Positions 26,946-35,424 of a stretch of 64,000 nt of DNA are shown piece after piece. Each line of letters opens with the position of its first letter. Position 1 is the stretch's first letter. The notes under the pieces are model-generated. The model searched no databases. It saw only the letters and a list, made by a program, of their open reading frames with translations, and had not been told where the DNA came from. The translations under genes were made by a program, and so were the position numbers. This stretch comes from Streptomyces reniochalinae (GTDB lineage Bacteria > Actinomycetota > Actinomycetes > Streptomycetales > Streptomycetaceae), in contig NZ_QOIM01000018.1 in assembly GCF_003323735.1 (NCBI RefSeq), positions 124,001 through 188,000 of the forward strand. The letters are read 5' to 3'.

Positions 26946-27021
26946 CCGTAGCGGTAGTCGCAGTCGCAGCGGGGGGCGGGGCCGGCTCCCGTCGTGCCCG
27001 GGGAGATCCGAACGACAGGCC

Positions 27022-27735
27022 CTAAGGGCGGGCGAGGGTGAGCAGGGCTCCGTGGGGGTCGCTCAGCGTGACCCGGCTCGCCCCTTCGACGTCCTCGGAC
27101 GACGGTGCGAGGACGGTGCCGCCGTGGCGCTTCGCCGCTTCCGCCGCCTTCCCCGGGTCGGCGGCGCGGAAGGTGACGGCCCAGCGCGGGCGGGCGTTCG
27201 GGTCGGGATCACCGGGGCGGGCGCCGGCGCGCAGACAGGCGTGCGGCCACCGCTCCGGCTCCCGCGACCAGCCCAGCACGGCGCTGTAGAAGCCGAGCGC
27301 GGTATCCGGGTCAGCGGTGCGCAGGCACAGTTCGGCGGGAGCCCCACCGGCACCCACGCTCCACTCAGGGGGCGCCGAGCCCTGCCACAGCCCGAATGCC
27401 GCGCCGCTCGGGTCGGAGCCGAGGACCGTGCGGCCGTTGCCGAAGTCGACGGGGCCGACGGCCACCGTGCCGCCCCGCTCGTTCATCAGCTCCGCAGCCT
27501 TGTCCGCGTCCTCGACCAGGAAGAAGACCGTCCAGCGCGCGGGCAGGCCGCGCGCCGCGGCGGCCTCGTTCAGCCCCGCGACCGGCTGTCCGGCCGCGGT
27601 CGCCACGCGCGCCTCGGGCGCCGGCGAGCCGCCCTCGAACGACCAGCCGAGCACCGCCCCGTAGAACGCCTCGGTGGCCTGCCGGTCATCCGTGGTCACA
27701 CTCACCCAGCAGGCGGTTCCCGATCGCTCCGTCAT
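27022..27735 (-). CDS. VOC superfamily protein with two glyoxalase-like domains
   Basis: A 237-residue tandem VOC protein. Domain 1 begins ACWVSVTTDDRQATEAFYGA and ends SGAAFGLWQG; domain 2 begins PAELCLRTADPDTALGFYSA and ends SDPHGALLTLARP. It shares build and many residues with the VOC protein at 15647, so the two are paralogues. The start is ATG at 27735 behind GGGAGG. A perfect 9-bp hairpin lies in its leader at 27769-27791. Substrate unknown. Confidence 0.8.
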   Translation of the reverse strand: MTERSGTACWVSVTTDDRQATEAFYGAVLGWSFEGGSPAPEARVATAAGQPVAGLNEAAAARGLPARWTVFFLVEDADKAAELMNERGGTVAVGPVDFGNGRTVLGSDPSGAAFGLWQGSAPPEWSVGAGGAPAELCLRTADPDTALGFYSAVLGWSREPERWPHACLRAGARPGDPDPNARPRWAVTFRAADPGKAAEAAKRHGGTVLAPSSEDVEGASRVTLSDPHGALLTLARP

Positions 27736-28052
27736 CTCGTCCTCCCGGCCCTCTCGCCCCACACGGCGGCGGCGGCCGAAGAGGCCGCCGCGGGGCGGCC
27801 GGGTGCCCTGCCGCACCACGGGCAAACGCCCGCGGCGCGGCCGTTCTCGCTCACCGTGTGTGCGCGTCGCTGCTACCCTCCGCGAGCGGGCGCGACCTGC
27901 GAAGATGCCGCGCGGCGTGGTGTGTGTCACGGTGAAATGGGCCGCTGCTGTTACTGCGGCGACCGGCCCTGATCCTGTCCGGGAGCGGACTGGGGGATCG
28001 CTTCTCGCCCCTCTTGCACAGCACCCATGTGAGACGTGGGAGTGAGCAGCTC
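27736..28052. other. Intergenic region between the VOC and sigma factor genes
   Basis: The only clear structure is a hairpin, GCGGCGGCC at 27769-27777 against GGCCGCCGC at 27783-27791 with the loop GAAGA, in the leader of the minus-strand VOC gene. I see no convincing -35/-10 pair for the sigma factor gene, although its promoter must lie here. Confidence 0.4.
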
Positions 28053-29018
28053 ATGAACACCACACGGTTCCGCACCACCGAGGACCGCACCACGTCGGCC
28101 GAGGAGCCGCCCGTGAAGACGCAGGGGACGGACGGCGCCGAGGCAGCCACCACGCGGTCGACGACCGCTGTCGATACCGCCGCGTCCCCTGCCCACCGTC
28201 GTACCCATCACGACGCGCCCGACACGGCAGCCGACTTCGCCGAACTCGTCCACCTGCCGGACGGGCCCGAACGCCGACGGCTCCAGGACTGCGTGGTCAC
28301 CGCCTGGCTGCCGATGGCACACCGGCTCGCCCGCAAGTTCCGCAACCGCGGCGAGTCGCTGGAAGACCTCGAACAGGTCGCGGCGCTGGCCCTGGTCAAG
28401 TCCGTCGAGCGGTACGACCCCGCCAGGGGCAACGCCTTCGAGACCTTCGCCATCCCCACCATCTACGGCGAACTCAAACGGCACTTCCGCGACAACATGT
28501 GGGAGATCCACGTCCCCCGGCGCGTCCAGGACCTGCGCAACCGGGTACGGGCCAGCCTGCGCGAGCTGGAGCTGACCAGCTCGGGGCGCTCGCCCACGGT
28601 GGCCGAGCTCGCCGCCCACGCCGGGCTCTCCGAGGAGGACACCCTGGCCGGCATGGAAGCCCTCCAGTGCTTCAACTCGCTCTCCCTCGACGCCCCCGTC
28701 TCCGCGGAGGCCGCCGGGGGCGGCGACGCCGCGGGCGACGGGGCGATCTGCCTGATGGACACCCTCAGCTCCGACGAGAGCGGCTACGACCACGTCGTCG
28801 ACCGCGAAGCGGTGCGCTCCTGCCTGTGCCGGCTGCCCGAGCGCGAGCAGCGCCTGTTGTACCTGCGCTTCTTCGGGGAGCTCACCCAGTCCCAGATCGC
28901 CCGCCGTCTCGGCGTCTCGCAGATGCACGTCTCGCGCCTGCTGGCCGCGGCGTGCCGTCGCGTCCGCGAGGAGATCGAGCAGGAGGAGGCCGCCGACCCG
29001 CCCCGCGCCGCGGCCTGA
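28053..29018 (+). CDS. SigB/SigF/SigG-type RNA polymerase sigma factor
   Basis: A 321-residue group 3 sigma factor. After a disordered Thr/Ala-rich N-terminus (about 65 residues) comes region 2 ([39 protein letters not shown]), then region 3 and region 4 with [20 protein letters not shown]. The [11 protein letters not shown] stretch is typical of the Streptomyces stress and sporulation group controlled by anti-sigma/anti-anti-sigma switches. No anti-sigma gene is adjacent. The start is ATG at 28053; an ATG at 28014 in frame lacks a ribosome site. It may read the GGGTAA-type promoters seen at 26638 and 62325. Confidence 0.88.
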   Translation: MNTTRFRTTEDRTTSAEEPPVKTQGTDGAEAATTRSTTAVDTAASPAHRRTHHDAPDTAADFAELVHLPDGPERRRLQDCVVTAWLPMAHRLARKFRNRGESLEDLEQVAALALVKSVERYDPARGNAFETFAIPTIYGELKRHFRDNMWEIHVPRRVQDLRNRVRASLRELELTSSGRSPTVAELAAHAGLSEEDTLAGMEALQCFNSLSLDAPVSAEAAGGGDAAGDGAICLMDTLSSDESGYDHVVDREAVRSCLCRLPEREQRLLYLRFFGELTQSQIARRLGVSQMHVSRLLAAACRRVREEIEQEEAADPPRAAA

Positions 29019-29065
29019 GGCGTGGGGGCGCGGGGCCCGCCCCGGGCGAGGACGTCGGGCTGATC

Positions 29066-29164
29066 ATGGACCCCGCCTCGTCGGAGTTCTTCCACGACGG
29101 TGTGTACGTGTACGCGGGCGAGGGCGTCCGCCGCAGCCCATCCGAGCACGCCGCGCGTCGCTGA
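29066..29164 (+). CDS. Possible small protein, 32 aa
   Basis: A short frame starting at the ATG at 29066 reads [19 protein letters not shown] and ends at 29164. The composition is protein-like, but the ribosome site is poor and no family is recognised. It fills most of the gap between the sigma factor and the gntR gene. It may be a chance frame. Confidence 0.22.
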   Translation: MDPASSEFFHDGVYVYAGEGVRRSPSEHAARR

Positions 29165-29197
29165 CCAGCCGCCCGTCGTCGACCAGCCGCCGTGCCG

Positions 29198-29950
29198 TCA
29201 AGCCCCGGACACGGGGCTATGATTCCCGGGCCCGCCCTCGCGCAGCAGTGCCACGTCGCGGGCGGCCTGCGTGAGCAGCGCGCGCATCGCGGCCTCGGCG
29301 GCGTCGCCGTCCTGGTCCCGTACCGCGTCGAGGACGGCGCGGTGGCTGGGCACCGGGTCGCCGGGGTGGTGGCCCGGGCCGTGGACGAGGCGGTCGCGGG
29401 CCGCCCGCGCGGTGGCGATCACCATCTCCATCCGCCCCAGCAGCTCGTTGTGGGAGGCGGCCAGCAGGGCGCGGTGGAAGGCGAGGTCGGCCTCGACGGC
29501 GCCCGGCGCCCCGTCGGGGGCCTCGCCCATCTCCCGCAGCGCCGTCTCCAGCGCTTCGAGGTCCGCCGGGGTGCGGCGCTCGGCGGCGAGCCGTACCGCC
29601 GCGGGCTCGACGATGCCGCGCACCTCGTCCAGGTCGTGCAGCAGCGGTGGCGCGGCCGTGGACGCGGCGGTGTCGGCGGACTGGAACTGCCAGCGCAGGA
29701 CGTCCGCGTCCAGCAGGTTCCAGTCGGCGCGCGGGCGCACGAAGGTGCCGCGACGCTGCCGCGCGTCGACCATGCCCTTGGCCGCCAGCACCTTGAGCGA
29801 CTCGCGCAGCGCGGTGAGGCTGACGCCCAACTCCTCTTGGAGCGCCGCCAGATCGAGGGTGGCACCCTCGCCGAGGGCGCCACTGAGCACCCGGTGCGCC
29901 AGCGCCTCCACGGTCTGGCCGTGCACCCCCCGGCGTGCGTAGCCCGGCAT
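29198..29950 (-). CDS. GntR family regulator, FadR subfamily (DgoR-like)
   Basis: A 250-residue regulator. The winged helix has LAALQEELGVSLTALRESLKVLAAKGMVDAR with the wing RRGTFVRPR; the C-terminal FCD domain shows VEPAAVRLAAERR, EADLAFHRALLAASHN and SHRAVLDAVRDQD, the metal- and acid-binding pattern. DNILQ-type openers such as WNLLDADVLRWQF are typical of the DgoR galactonate regulators. The start is ATG at 29950, 5 nt after GGGAGG. It is divergent from the beta-galactosidase operon that ends with a galactonate dehydratase, so galactonate is a plausible effector. Confidence 0.82.
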   Translation of the reverse strand: MPGYARRGVHGQTVEALAHRVLSGALGEGATLDLAALQEELGVSLTALRESLKVLAAKGMVDARQRRGTFVRPRADWNLLDADVLRWQFQSADTAASTAAPPLLHDLDEVRGIVEPAAVRLAAERRTPADLEALETALREMGEAPDGAPGAVEADLAFHRALLAASHNELLGRMEMVIATARAARDRLVHGPGHHPGDPVPSHRAVLDAVRDQDGDAAEAAMRALLTQAARDVALLREGGPGNHSPVSGA

Positions 29951-30040
29951 CGGGCCTCCCGTCCTCTCCGCTCCCGCCTCGCGCGGGTCCTGTCCGCGCG
30001 CCACCGAGCCTGGTCGCTGAAAAGTACCGCGTCAACAACT

Positions 30041-30057
30041 ATTCCTAATTAACGAAT
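30041..30057. promoter_or_regulatory. AT-rich operator in the gntR/beta-galactosidase gap
   Basis: ATTCCTAATTAACGAAT has perfect outer arms ATTC and GAAT around 9 bp and is part of an AT-rich island that stands out sharply from its GC-rich surroundings. It sits just upstream of a TAGCGT hexamer (30063-30068) ahead of the beta-galactosidase gene. It is the best candidate binding site of the divergent GntR protein. Confidence 0.45.
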
Positions 30058-30118
30058 TCTTGTAGCGTGCGGCGTCATCACGGTCCCCGTCACTCGACTC
30101 GTCCGAGAGGCAGCGCAC

Positions 30119-32146
30119 ATGACGGCAGCCGACACGACTCCCCGCGTCCCCTTCACCCCGGCCCGCCTCCACTTCGGCGCCGACTACAACCCAGAGCACT
30201 GGCCCGAAGAGGTCAGGGCCGAGGACATCCGGCTGATGAAGGAGGCCGGGGTCACCATGGTCACGGCCGGCATCTTCTCCTGGGGGCTGGTCGAGACCCA
30301 CCCCGGCACCTACGACTTCACCTGGTTCGACCGCGTCATGGACGACCTGGCCGAGGCGGGGATCGCCGTGTGCCTGGCCACCATGACCGCCTCACCGCCG
30401 CCCTGGCTGAGCCAACGGCACCCCGAGATCCTGCCCGTCACCGCCGACGGCGTACGCAAGTGGCCGGGCTCCCGGCAGCACTACTGCCCCTCAAGCCCGG
30501 TCTACCGCGAGCAGGCCGTGCGTCTCGTCGAAGCGCTCGCCACCCGCTACGCCGCGCACCCCGCGCTGGCGATGTGGCACATCGGCAACGAGTACGGCTG
30601 CTCCAACCCCGTCTGTTACTGCGACGTCTCGGCCGCCGACTTCCGCCGCTGGCTGCGCGAGCGCTACGGCACCATCGAAGCCCTCAACGCGGCCTGGTCG
30701 ACCACCTTCTGGGCGCAGACCTACGGCTCCTTCGACCAGGTCGTGCCGCCCCGGGCCACCCCCACCCACCCCAACCCCACCCAGCAGCTGGACTACTGGC
30801 GCTTCAGCGACGACGCACTGCTGGGCTGCTACCTCGCGGAGAAGGCGGTGCTGCGCCGCCTCACCCCGCAGGTGCCCGTCACCACCAACCACATGCCGCA
30901 CCACAAGCCGGTCGACCCCTACCGCTGGGCCCCGCACGAGGACGTGCAGGCGCTCGACTACTACCAGGAGCCCTACGACCCGCGCACCCACGTGGACGCG
31001 GCGGCCGCCTTCGACGTCACGCGCTGCGCGGGACAGGGCCGTCCTTGGATGCTGATGGAGCAGGCGCCCAGCGCCGTCAACTGGCGGGACCGCAACAGCC
31101 CCAAGCCGCCCGGCGCGATGCGGCTGTGGAGCTGGCAGGCCGTCGCCCAGGGCGCGGACGCGGTGCTCTACTTCCAGTGGCGTCAGTCGCCCGGCGGCGC
31201 CGAGAAGTTCCACTCCGCCGTGGTGCCGCACGCCGGACCCGACACCCGGATCTTCCGCGAGGTGGCGGCGCTGGGCAGGGAGCTGGCCGCACTCCCGCAG
31301 CTGGCGGGGGCCGGCAGCGCGCCCGAGGTGGCGCTGCTGGCCGACTGGAACAGCTGGTGGGCCATGGAACAGGGCTCCCACCCCTCCTCGGCCCTCAGCC
31401 ACCGCGAGGCGCTGCTGCGCCACTACGCGCCGCTCTTCGACGCCGGAGTGCCCTGCGACATCGTGCCGCCCGCGAGCGACCTGTCCGGCTACCGGCTCGT
31501 CGTCGTCCCCGACCTCTACCTGATGAGCACGCGGACCGCCGAGCGGCTGACCGCGTACGTGCGGGGCGGGGGCCATCTGTTCGTGTCGTACTTCTCCGGC
31601 ATCGCGGACGAGGACGACCACATCCACCTGGGCGGCTATCCCGCGCCGCTGCGGCAGGTGCTCGGGCTGCGGGTGGAGGAGTTCTGGCCGCTGCCGCGGG
31701 ACGGGCGCGTGCCGCTGCGCGGCGAGCTGAACGGCGCGGCGGACCTGTGGTCGGAGGCCGTCGGCCTCGAAGGGGCACGGGCGCTCGCCGTCTTCGGCGA
31801 CGGCGACCTCGCGGGGCGGCCCGCCCTGACCCGGCACGCCTTCGGAGACGGACTCGCCTGGTACGCGGCGACGCGCCCCGAGCCGGAGCTGATGCGCACC
31901 CTGATGGACCGGGTGCGGGAGGCGGCCGGCGTCGCGCCCGTCCTCGCGGGGCTGCCCGCCGGGGTGCAGGCGACCGTGCGCGAGGGGGAGGGCGGCCGCT
32001 TCCTCTTCCTGCTCAACCACGGCACGGAAGAGGTCACCGTGCCCCTCCCGTACCCGGCGCGTGACCTGCTGGCCCCCGGCTCGGAGCCGGCCGGCTGCCG
32101 CACGCTGCCGCCGCGGGGCGTGGCGGTGCTCCAGCGGGCGGACTGA
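30119..32146 (+). CDS. GH42 family beta-galactosidase
   Basis: A 675-residue cytoplasmic beta-galactosidase. The TIM barrel starts with HFGADYNPEHWPEE; the acid/base Glu158 lies in WHIGNEYGCSN and the nucleophile Glu314 in WMLMEQAPSAVNWR. The trimerisation domain (from about residue 400) and the C-terminal small domain complete the usual length. A Cys cluster (YGCSNPVCYCD) near the active site could bind zinc, as in several GH42 enzymes. No signal peptide. It is first in an operon with a sugar importer and galactonate dehydratase. The ATG at 30119 is the only sensible start. Confidence 0.92.
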   Translation: MTAADTTPRVPFTPARLHFGADYNPEHWPEEVRAEDIRLMKEAGVTMVTAGIFSWGLVETHPGTYDFTWFDRVMDDLAEAGIAVCLATMTASPPPWLSQRHPEILPVTADGVRKWPGSRQHYCPSSPVYREQAVRLVEALATRYAAHPALAMWHIGNEYGCSNPVCYCDVSAADFRRWLRERYGTIEALNAAWSTTFWAQTYGSFDQVVPPRATPTHPNPTQQLDYWRFSDDALLGCYLAEKAVLRRLTPQVPVTTNHMPHHKPVDPYRWAPHEDVQALDYYQEPYDPRTHVDAAAAFDVTRCAGQGRPWMLMEQAPSAVNWRDRNSPKPPGAMRLWSWQAVAQGADAVLYFQWRQSPGGAEKFHSAVVPHAGPDTRIFREVAALGRELAALPQLAGAGSAPEVALLADWNSWWAMEQGSHPSSALSHREALLRHYAPLFDAGVPCDIVPPASDLSGYRLVVVPDLYLMSTRTAERLTAYVRGGGHLFVSYFSGIADEDDHIHLGGYPAPLRQVLGLRVEEFWPLPRDGRVPLRGELNGAADLWSEAVGLEGARALAVFGDGDLAGRPALTRHAFGDGLAWYAATRPEPELMRTLMDRVREAAGVAPVLAGLPAGVQATVREGEGGRFLFLLNHGTEEVTVPLPYPARDLLAPGSEPAGCRTLPPRGVAVLQRAD

Positions 32147-32264
32147 ACCGCCCGCCACCGCGCCGGCCACGACGCCTGCGCTGCGGGGACCGCGCGGTCG
32201 GCACGTGCCGCTCGGACTGCACGTATGGCGTGGGCGGCATGTACGGCATTGACGAGGAGGTCAG

Positions 32265-33596
32265 ATGCCCACCCGACGCACACTCCTGGCCGGCGCGGCG
32301 GCCGTGGCCGCGGCGCCCGCGCTCGCCGCCTGCGGTGAGCAGGCGGGCGCGGCGCGCAGGACGCGCCAGGCGCCCCGCGCCCCGGGCCGCCGGATCGACC
32401 TCGTCTTCTGGACGTGGGTGCCGCTCCAGAAGGCCGCGGCCCTGTGGAACCGGAAGCACCCCGACATCCACGTCACGGTGCAGACGGTGCCCGCCAACAC
32501 CTCCGGCGGTTACCAGAAGATGCACTCCTCCCTCAAGGCCGGTGACCCGCCCGACCTGGCGCAGGTCGAGTACTACGCGCTGCCCGAGTTCATGCTGGTG
32601 GGCGGGCTGACCGACCTGACCGCTTACGGGGCCGACAAGCTCAAGGACGCCTACGTCGACTGGCAGTGGCAGCAGGGCGTGTTCGCGGGCCGCACCTACG
32701 CCGTCCCCCAGGCGTCGGGCCCCATGGGCTTCTTCTACCGCGAGGACCTCTTCGAGCGGTGGGACGTGGAGGTCCCCCGCACCTGGGACGCGTTCAGGAC
32801 GGCCGCCTCGCAGATCCGCAAGCGCAGTGGCGGCGCCTCCCGCATCAGCGCCTTCCCGCCCGCCAACGCCCAGTGGTTCGCCTCCTTCCCCTGGCAGCGG
32901 GGCGCCCACTGGGTCCGTACCGAAGGCGACACCTGGGTCGTGGACCTGGCGAGCCCGGAGTCGCTGGAGGTGGCCGACTTCTGGGACGGCCTGGTCCGTG
33001 ACGACCTGCTGCTTCCCACGCAGGACGCGCAGAGCGCCTTCTTCAAGGCGCTCCAGACCGGGCAGCTGGCGGGCTGGCCGGGCGCCCAGTGGTACGACGC
33101 GCTCATCCGGGGCAACGCGCCGGGCACCAAGGGCAAATGGCGGGTGGCCGAACTGCCCCAGTGGGAGCCGGGGGCGCACGCCTCCGCCAACTGGGGCGGC
33201 TCGGCCACCGCTATCCTCCAGGGCACCCGCCACCCCGCCGAGGCCCTTCGGTTCGCGCACTGGCTCAACACCGACCCGGACAGCGTCGAGCTGCTGGTCG
33301 AGGCCGGGTACGGCTGGCCCGCGGCGGAGCTGGACCTCGCGGACTCGCCGCTGGGCCGGCCCAGCGACTTCTTCAGCGGCCAGGCCTACAACGAGGTCTT
33401 CCAGCTCTCCGACCGTAACGTCGACACCAGCTGGCGCTTCGGCCCCACCACCACTCAGTCCTACGCGCACATCCAGGACGACATCGGCCGCGTCGTCGCA
33501 GGCCACGGCACGATCAAGGACGCGCTCAAGGACGCCGAGACCAAGTTCGTCGACGACCTGAAAGCCAAGGGCCTCAAGGCGAGGAGCGCGCGATGA
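32265..33596 (+). CDS. Carbohydrate ABC transporter substrate-binding lipoprotein
   Basis: A 443-residue family 1 binding protein. The signal is MPTRRTLLAG followed by an Ala-rich core and lipobox ALAAC (Cys23); the twin Arg suggests Tat export. Mature segments are LVFWTWVPLQKAAALWNRKH, GDPPDLAQVEYYALPEF and SGPMGFFYREDLFERW, the usual oligosaccharide-binder pattern. ATG at 32265 has GAGGAGG 5 nt upstream. It overlaps the first permease gene by ATGA. A beta-galactoside is the likely ligand, from the GH42 neighbour. Confidence 0.87.
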   Translation: MPTRRTLLAGAAAVAAAPALAACGEQAGAARRTRQAPRAPGRRIDLVFWTWVPLQKAAALWNRKHPDIHVTVQTVPANTSGGYQKMHSSLKAGDPPDLAQVEYYALPEFMLVGGLTDLTAYGADKLKDAYVDWQWQQGVFAGRTYAVPQASGPMGFFYREDLFERWDVEVPRTWDAFRTAASQIRKRSGGASRISAFPPANAQWFASFPWQRGAHWVRTEGDTWVVDLASPESLEVADFWDGLVRDDLLLPTQDAQSAFFKALQTGQLAGWPGAQWYDALIRGNAPGTKGKWRVAELPQWEPGAHASANWGGSATAILQGTRHPAEALRFAHWLNTDPDSVELLVEAGYGWPAAELDLADSPLGRPSDFFSGQAYNEVFQLSDRNVDTSWRFGPTTTQSYAHIQDDIGRVVAGHGTIKDALKDAETKFVDDLKAKGLKARSAR

Positions 33597-34558
33597 CGAC
33601 CACCACGACCGGGGGGAAACGGACCGCCACCCGTCCCGCATCCGCCCCCACCCGCCGCCGGGCCAGGCCCGACCGCAAGGCGTGGACGTTCCTGGCGCCC
33701 TTCCTGGCCGTCTACGTCTTCGCGATGATCCTGCCGATCTGCTACGCGCTCTACCAGAGCCTGCTGACCGTGAAGCGGTCGGGGCCGCTGGGGCTGGGCG
33801 AGCCCTCGGTGGGCTTCGCCGGGCTGGACAACTACGCGCTCGCCCTCCAGCAGACCGCCTTCCTGGAGGGCTTCGGCCGTGTCCTGCTGTTCGGCGCCGT
33901 CCAGGTGCCGGTGATGCTGCTGCTGGCGCTGACCCTCGCCCTCCTGCTGGACCAGGTCCCCGACCGCTGGGCCTCACTGATGCGGGCCGCCTACTTCCTG
34001 CCGTACGGCATCCCGGGCGTCATCGCGACCCTGCTGTGGGGGTTCCTCTACGTCCCGGGGATCAGCCCGATCAACGACCTGCTCGGGCACGTGGGCGTCC
34101 AGCCCGACTTCCTCGGCTACGACAACGTGCTCTGGTCCCTGGCCAACATCGTCGTGTGGGAGTTCGCCGGATACAACATGCTGGTCATCGTCGCCCAGCT
34201 GAAGTCGATCCCGCAGGAGCTCTACGAGGCCGCCAGGATCGACGGCGCGGGACCGTGGCAGACGGCGCTGCGCATCAAGATCCCGCTGATCCGTCCGGCG
34301 CTCGTCCTCACCTGCGTCTTCTCCATCATCGGCACCCTGCAACTGTTCGCCGAGCCGCTGGTGCTCAAAAAACTCGCCCCCGCCGTCACCACCGACTTCA
34401 CACCGAACCTGAGCGCCTACTTCGACGCCTTCGCCAACGCCAACGTCTATCTGGCGGCGGCCAAGTCGGTCCTGCTCGCCGTGGTCGCCATGGTGCTCTC
34501 GTTCGGCTTCCTCAGCTTGGTGGGCCGGGGCCGGGGCCGGAAGGGAGGGGACCGATGA
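33593..34558 (+). CDS. Sugar ABC transporter permease, MalF type
   Basis: A 321-residue membrane protein with six helices, the first at about residues 33-55 (FLAPFLAVYVFAMILPICYA). The EAA loop reads LYEAARIDGAGPWQTALRIK. It starts by an ATGA overlap with the binding-protein gene and ends by an ATGA overlap with the second permease. No ATPase gene is in the operon, so it probably relies on the shared MsiK-type ATPase, the norm in Streptomyces. Confidence 0.87.
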   Translation: MTTTTTGGKRTATRPASAPTRRRARPDRKAWTFLAPFLAVYVFAMILPICYALYQSLLTVKRSGPLGLGEPSVGFAGLDNYALALQQTAFLEGFGRVLLFGAVQVPVMLLLALTLALLLDQVPDRWASLMRAAYFLPYGIPGVIATLLWGFLYVPGISPINDLLGHVGVQPDFLGYDNVLWSLANIVVWEFAGYNMLVIVAQLKSIPQELYEAARIDGAGPWQTALRIKIPLIRPALVLTCVFSIIGTLQLFAEPLVLKKLAPAVTTDFTPNLSAYFDAFANANVYLAAAKSVLLAVVAMVLSFGFLSLVGRGRGRKGGDR

Positions 34559-35412
34559 GCGCCGCACCGACCAGGGTGCCCCGACCGGGCCGCATCGTGC
34601 TCGTCGCGGTCCTCGTGCTGGCCGCCGCCTACTTCCTGCTGCCCGTCTACTGGCTGGCCGTCGCCGCCACCAAGTCCAACCGCGGCCTCTACGGCAGCTT
34701 CGGCCTGTGGTTCGAAGAACCCCGCCTGTGGCAGAACCTCACCAAGGTCTTCACCTACAACGGGCACATATTCCCCCGGTGGGCGCTCAACTCGCTGCTG
34801 TACGCGGGGGTCGGCGCCGTCGCGGCCACCCTGCTGTCGGCGGCGGCCGGGTTCGCCCTGGCCAAGTACCGCTTCCGGGGCCGCGAAGCCGTCTTCAAGT
34901 GCGTCCTGGCCGGGGTGTTGCTGCCCTCCACCGCGCTCGCGCTGCCGCTCTACCTGATGTTCGGCAAGATCGGTCTGACCAACAGCTACTGGGGCGTGCT
35001 CATCCCCAGCGTCGTCAGCCCCTTCGGGGTCTACCTGTGCCGCATCTACGCCGAGTCCGCCGTGCCCGACACCCTCCTGGAGGCCGCCAGGGTGGACGGC
35101 GCGGGCGAGGAGCGGATCTTCTTCACGGTGGTGCTGCGCATCATGTCGCCCGCGCTGGTCACCGTCTTCCTCTTCCAGTTCGTGCACATCTGGAACAACT
35201 ACTTCCTGCCGCTGGTGATGCTCTCCGACGACCGCAAGTACCCCCTCACCCTCGGCCTGGTCACCTGGCAGCAGGCGGCCGACCGCTTCCCCGAGCTGAC
35301 GCAGTACACCGTCGGGGGCGCCTTCGTCTCCGTCATCCCCCTCGCCGTCGCGATGCTCGTCCTCCAGCGCTACTGGCGGACCGGACTGACCGAGGGCAGC
35401 GTGAAGGAATAG
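34555..35412 (+). CDS. Sugar ABC transporter permease, MalG type
   Basis: A 285-residue permease with six helices, the first at about residues 13-35. The EAA loop is LLEAARVDGAGEERIFFTVV. It pairs with the MalF-type subunit upstream. The ATG at 34555 overlaps the previous stop; 12 nt separate its stop from the dehydratase start. Confidence 0.87.
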   Translation: MSAAPTRVPRPGRIVLVAVLVLAAAYFLLPVYWLAVAATKSNRGLYGSFGLWFEEPRLWQNLTKVFTYNGHIFPRWALNSLLYAGVGAVAATLLSAAAGFALAKYRFRGREAVFKCVLAGVLLPSTALALPLYLMFGKIGLTNSYWGVLIPSVVSPFGVYLCRIYAESAVPDTLLEAARVDGAGEERIFFTVVLRIMSPALVTVFLFQFVHIWNNYFLPLVMLSDDRKYPLTLGLVTWQQAADRFPELTQYTVGGAFVSVIPLAVAMLVLQRYWRTGLTEGSVKE

Positions 35413-35424
35413 GAGCACTGACAC

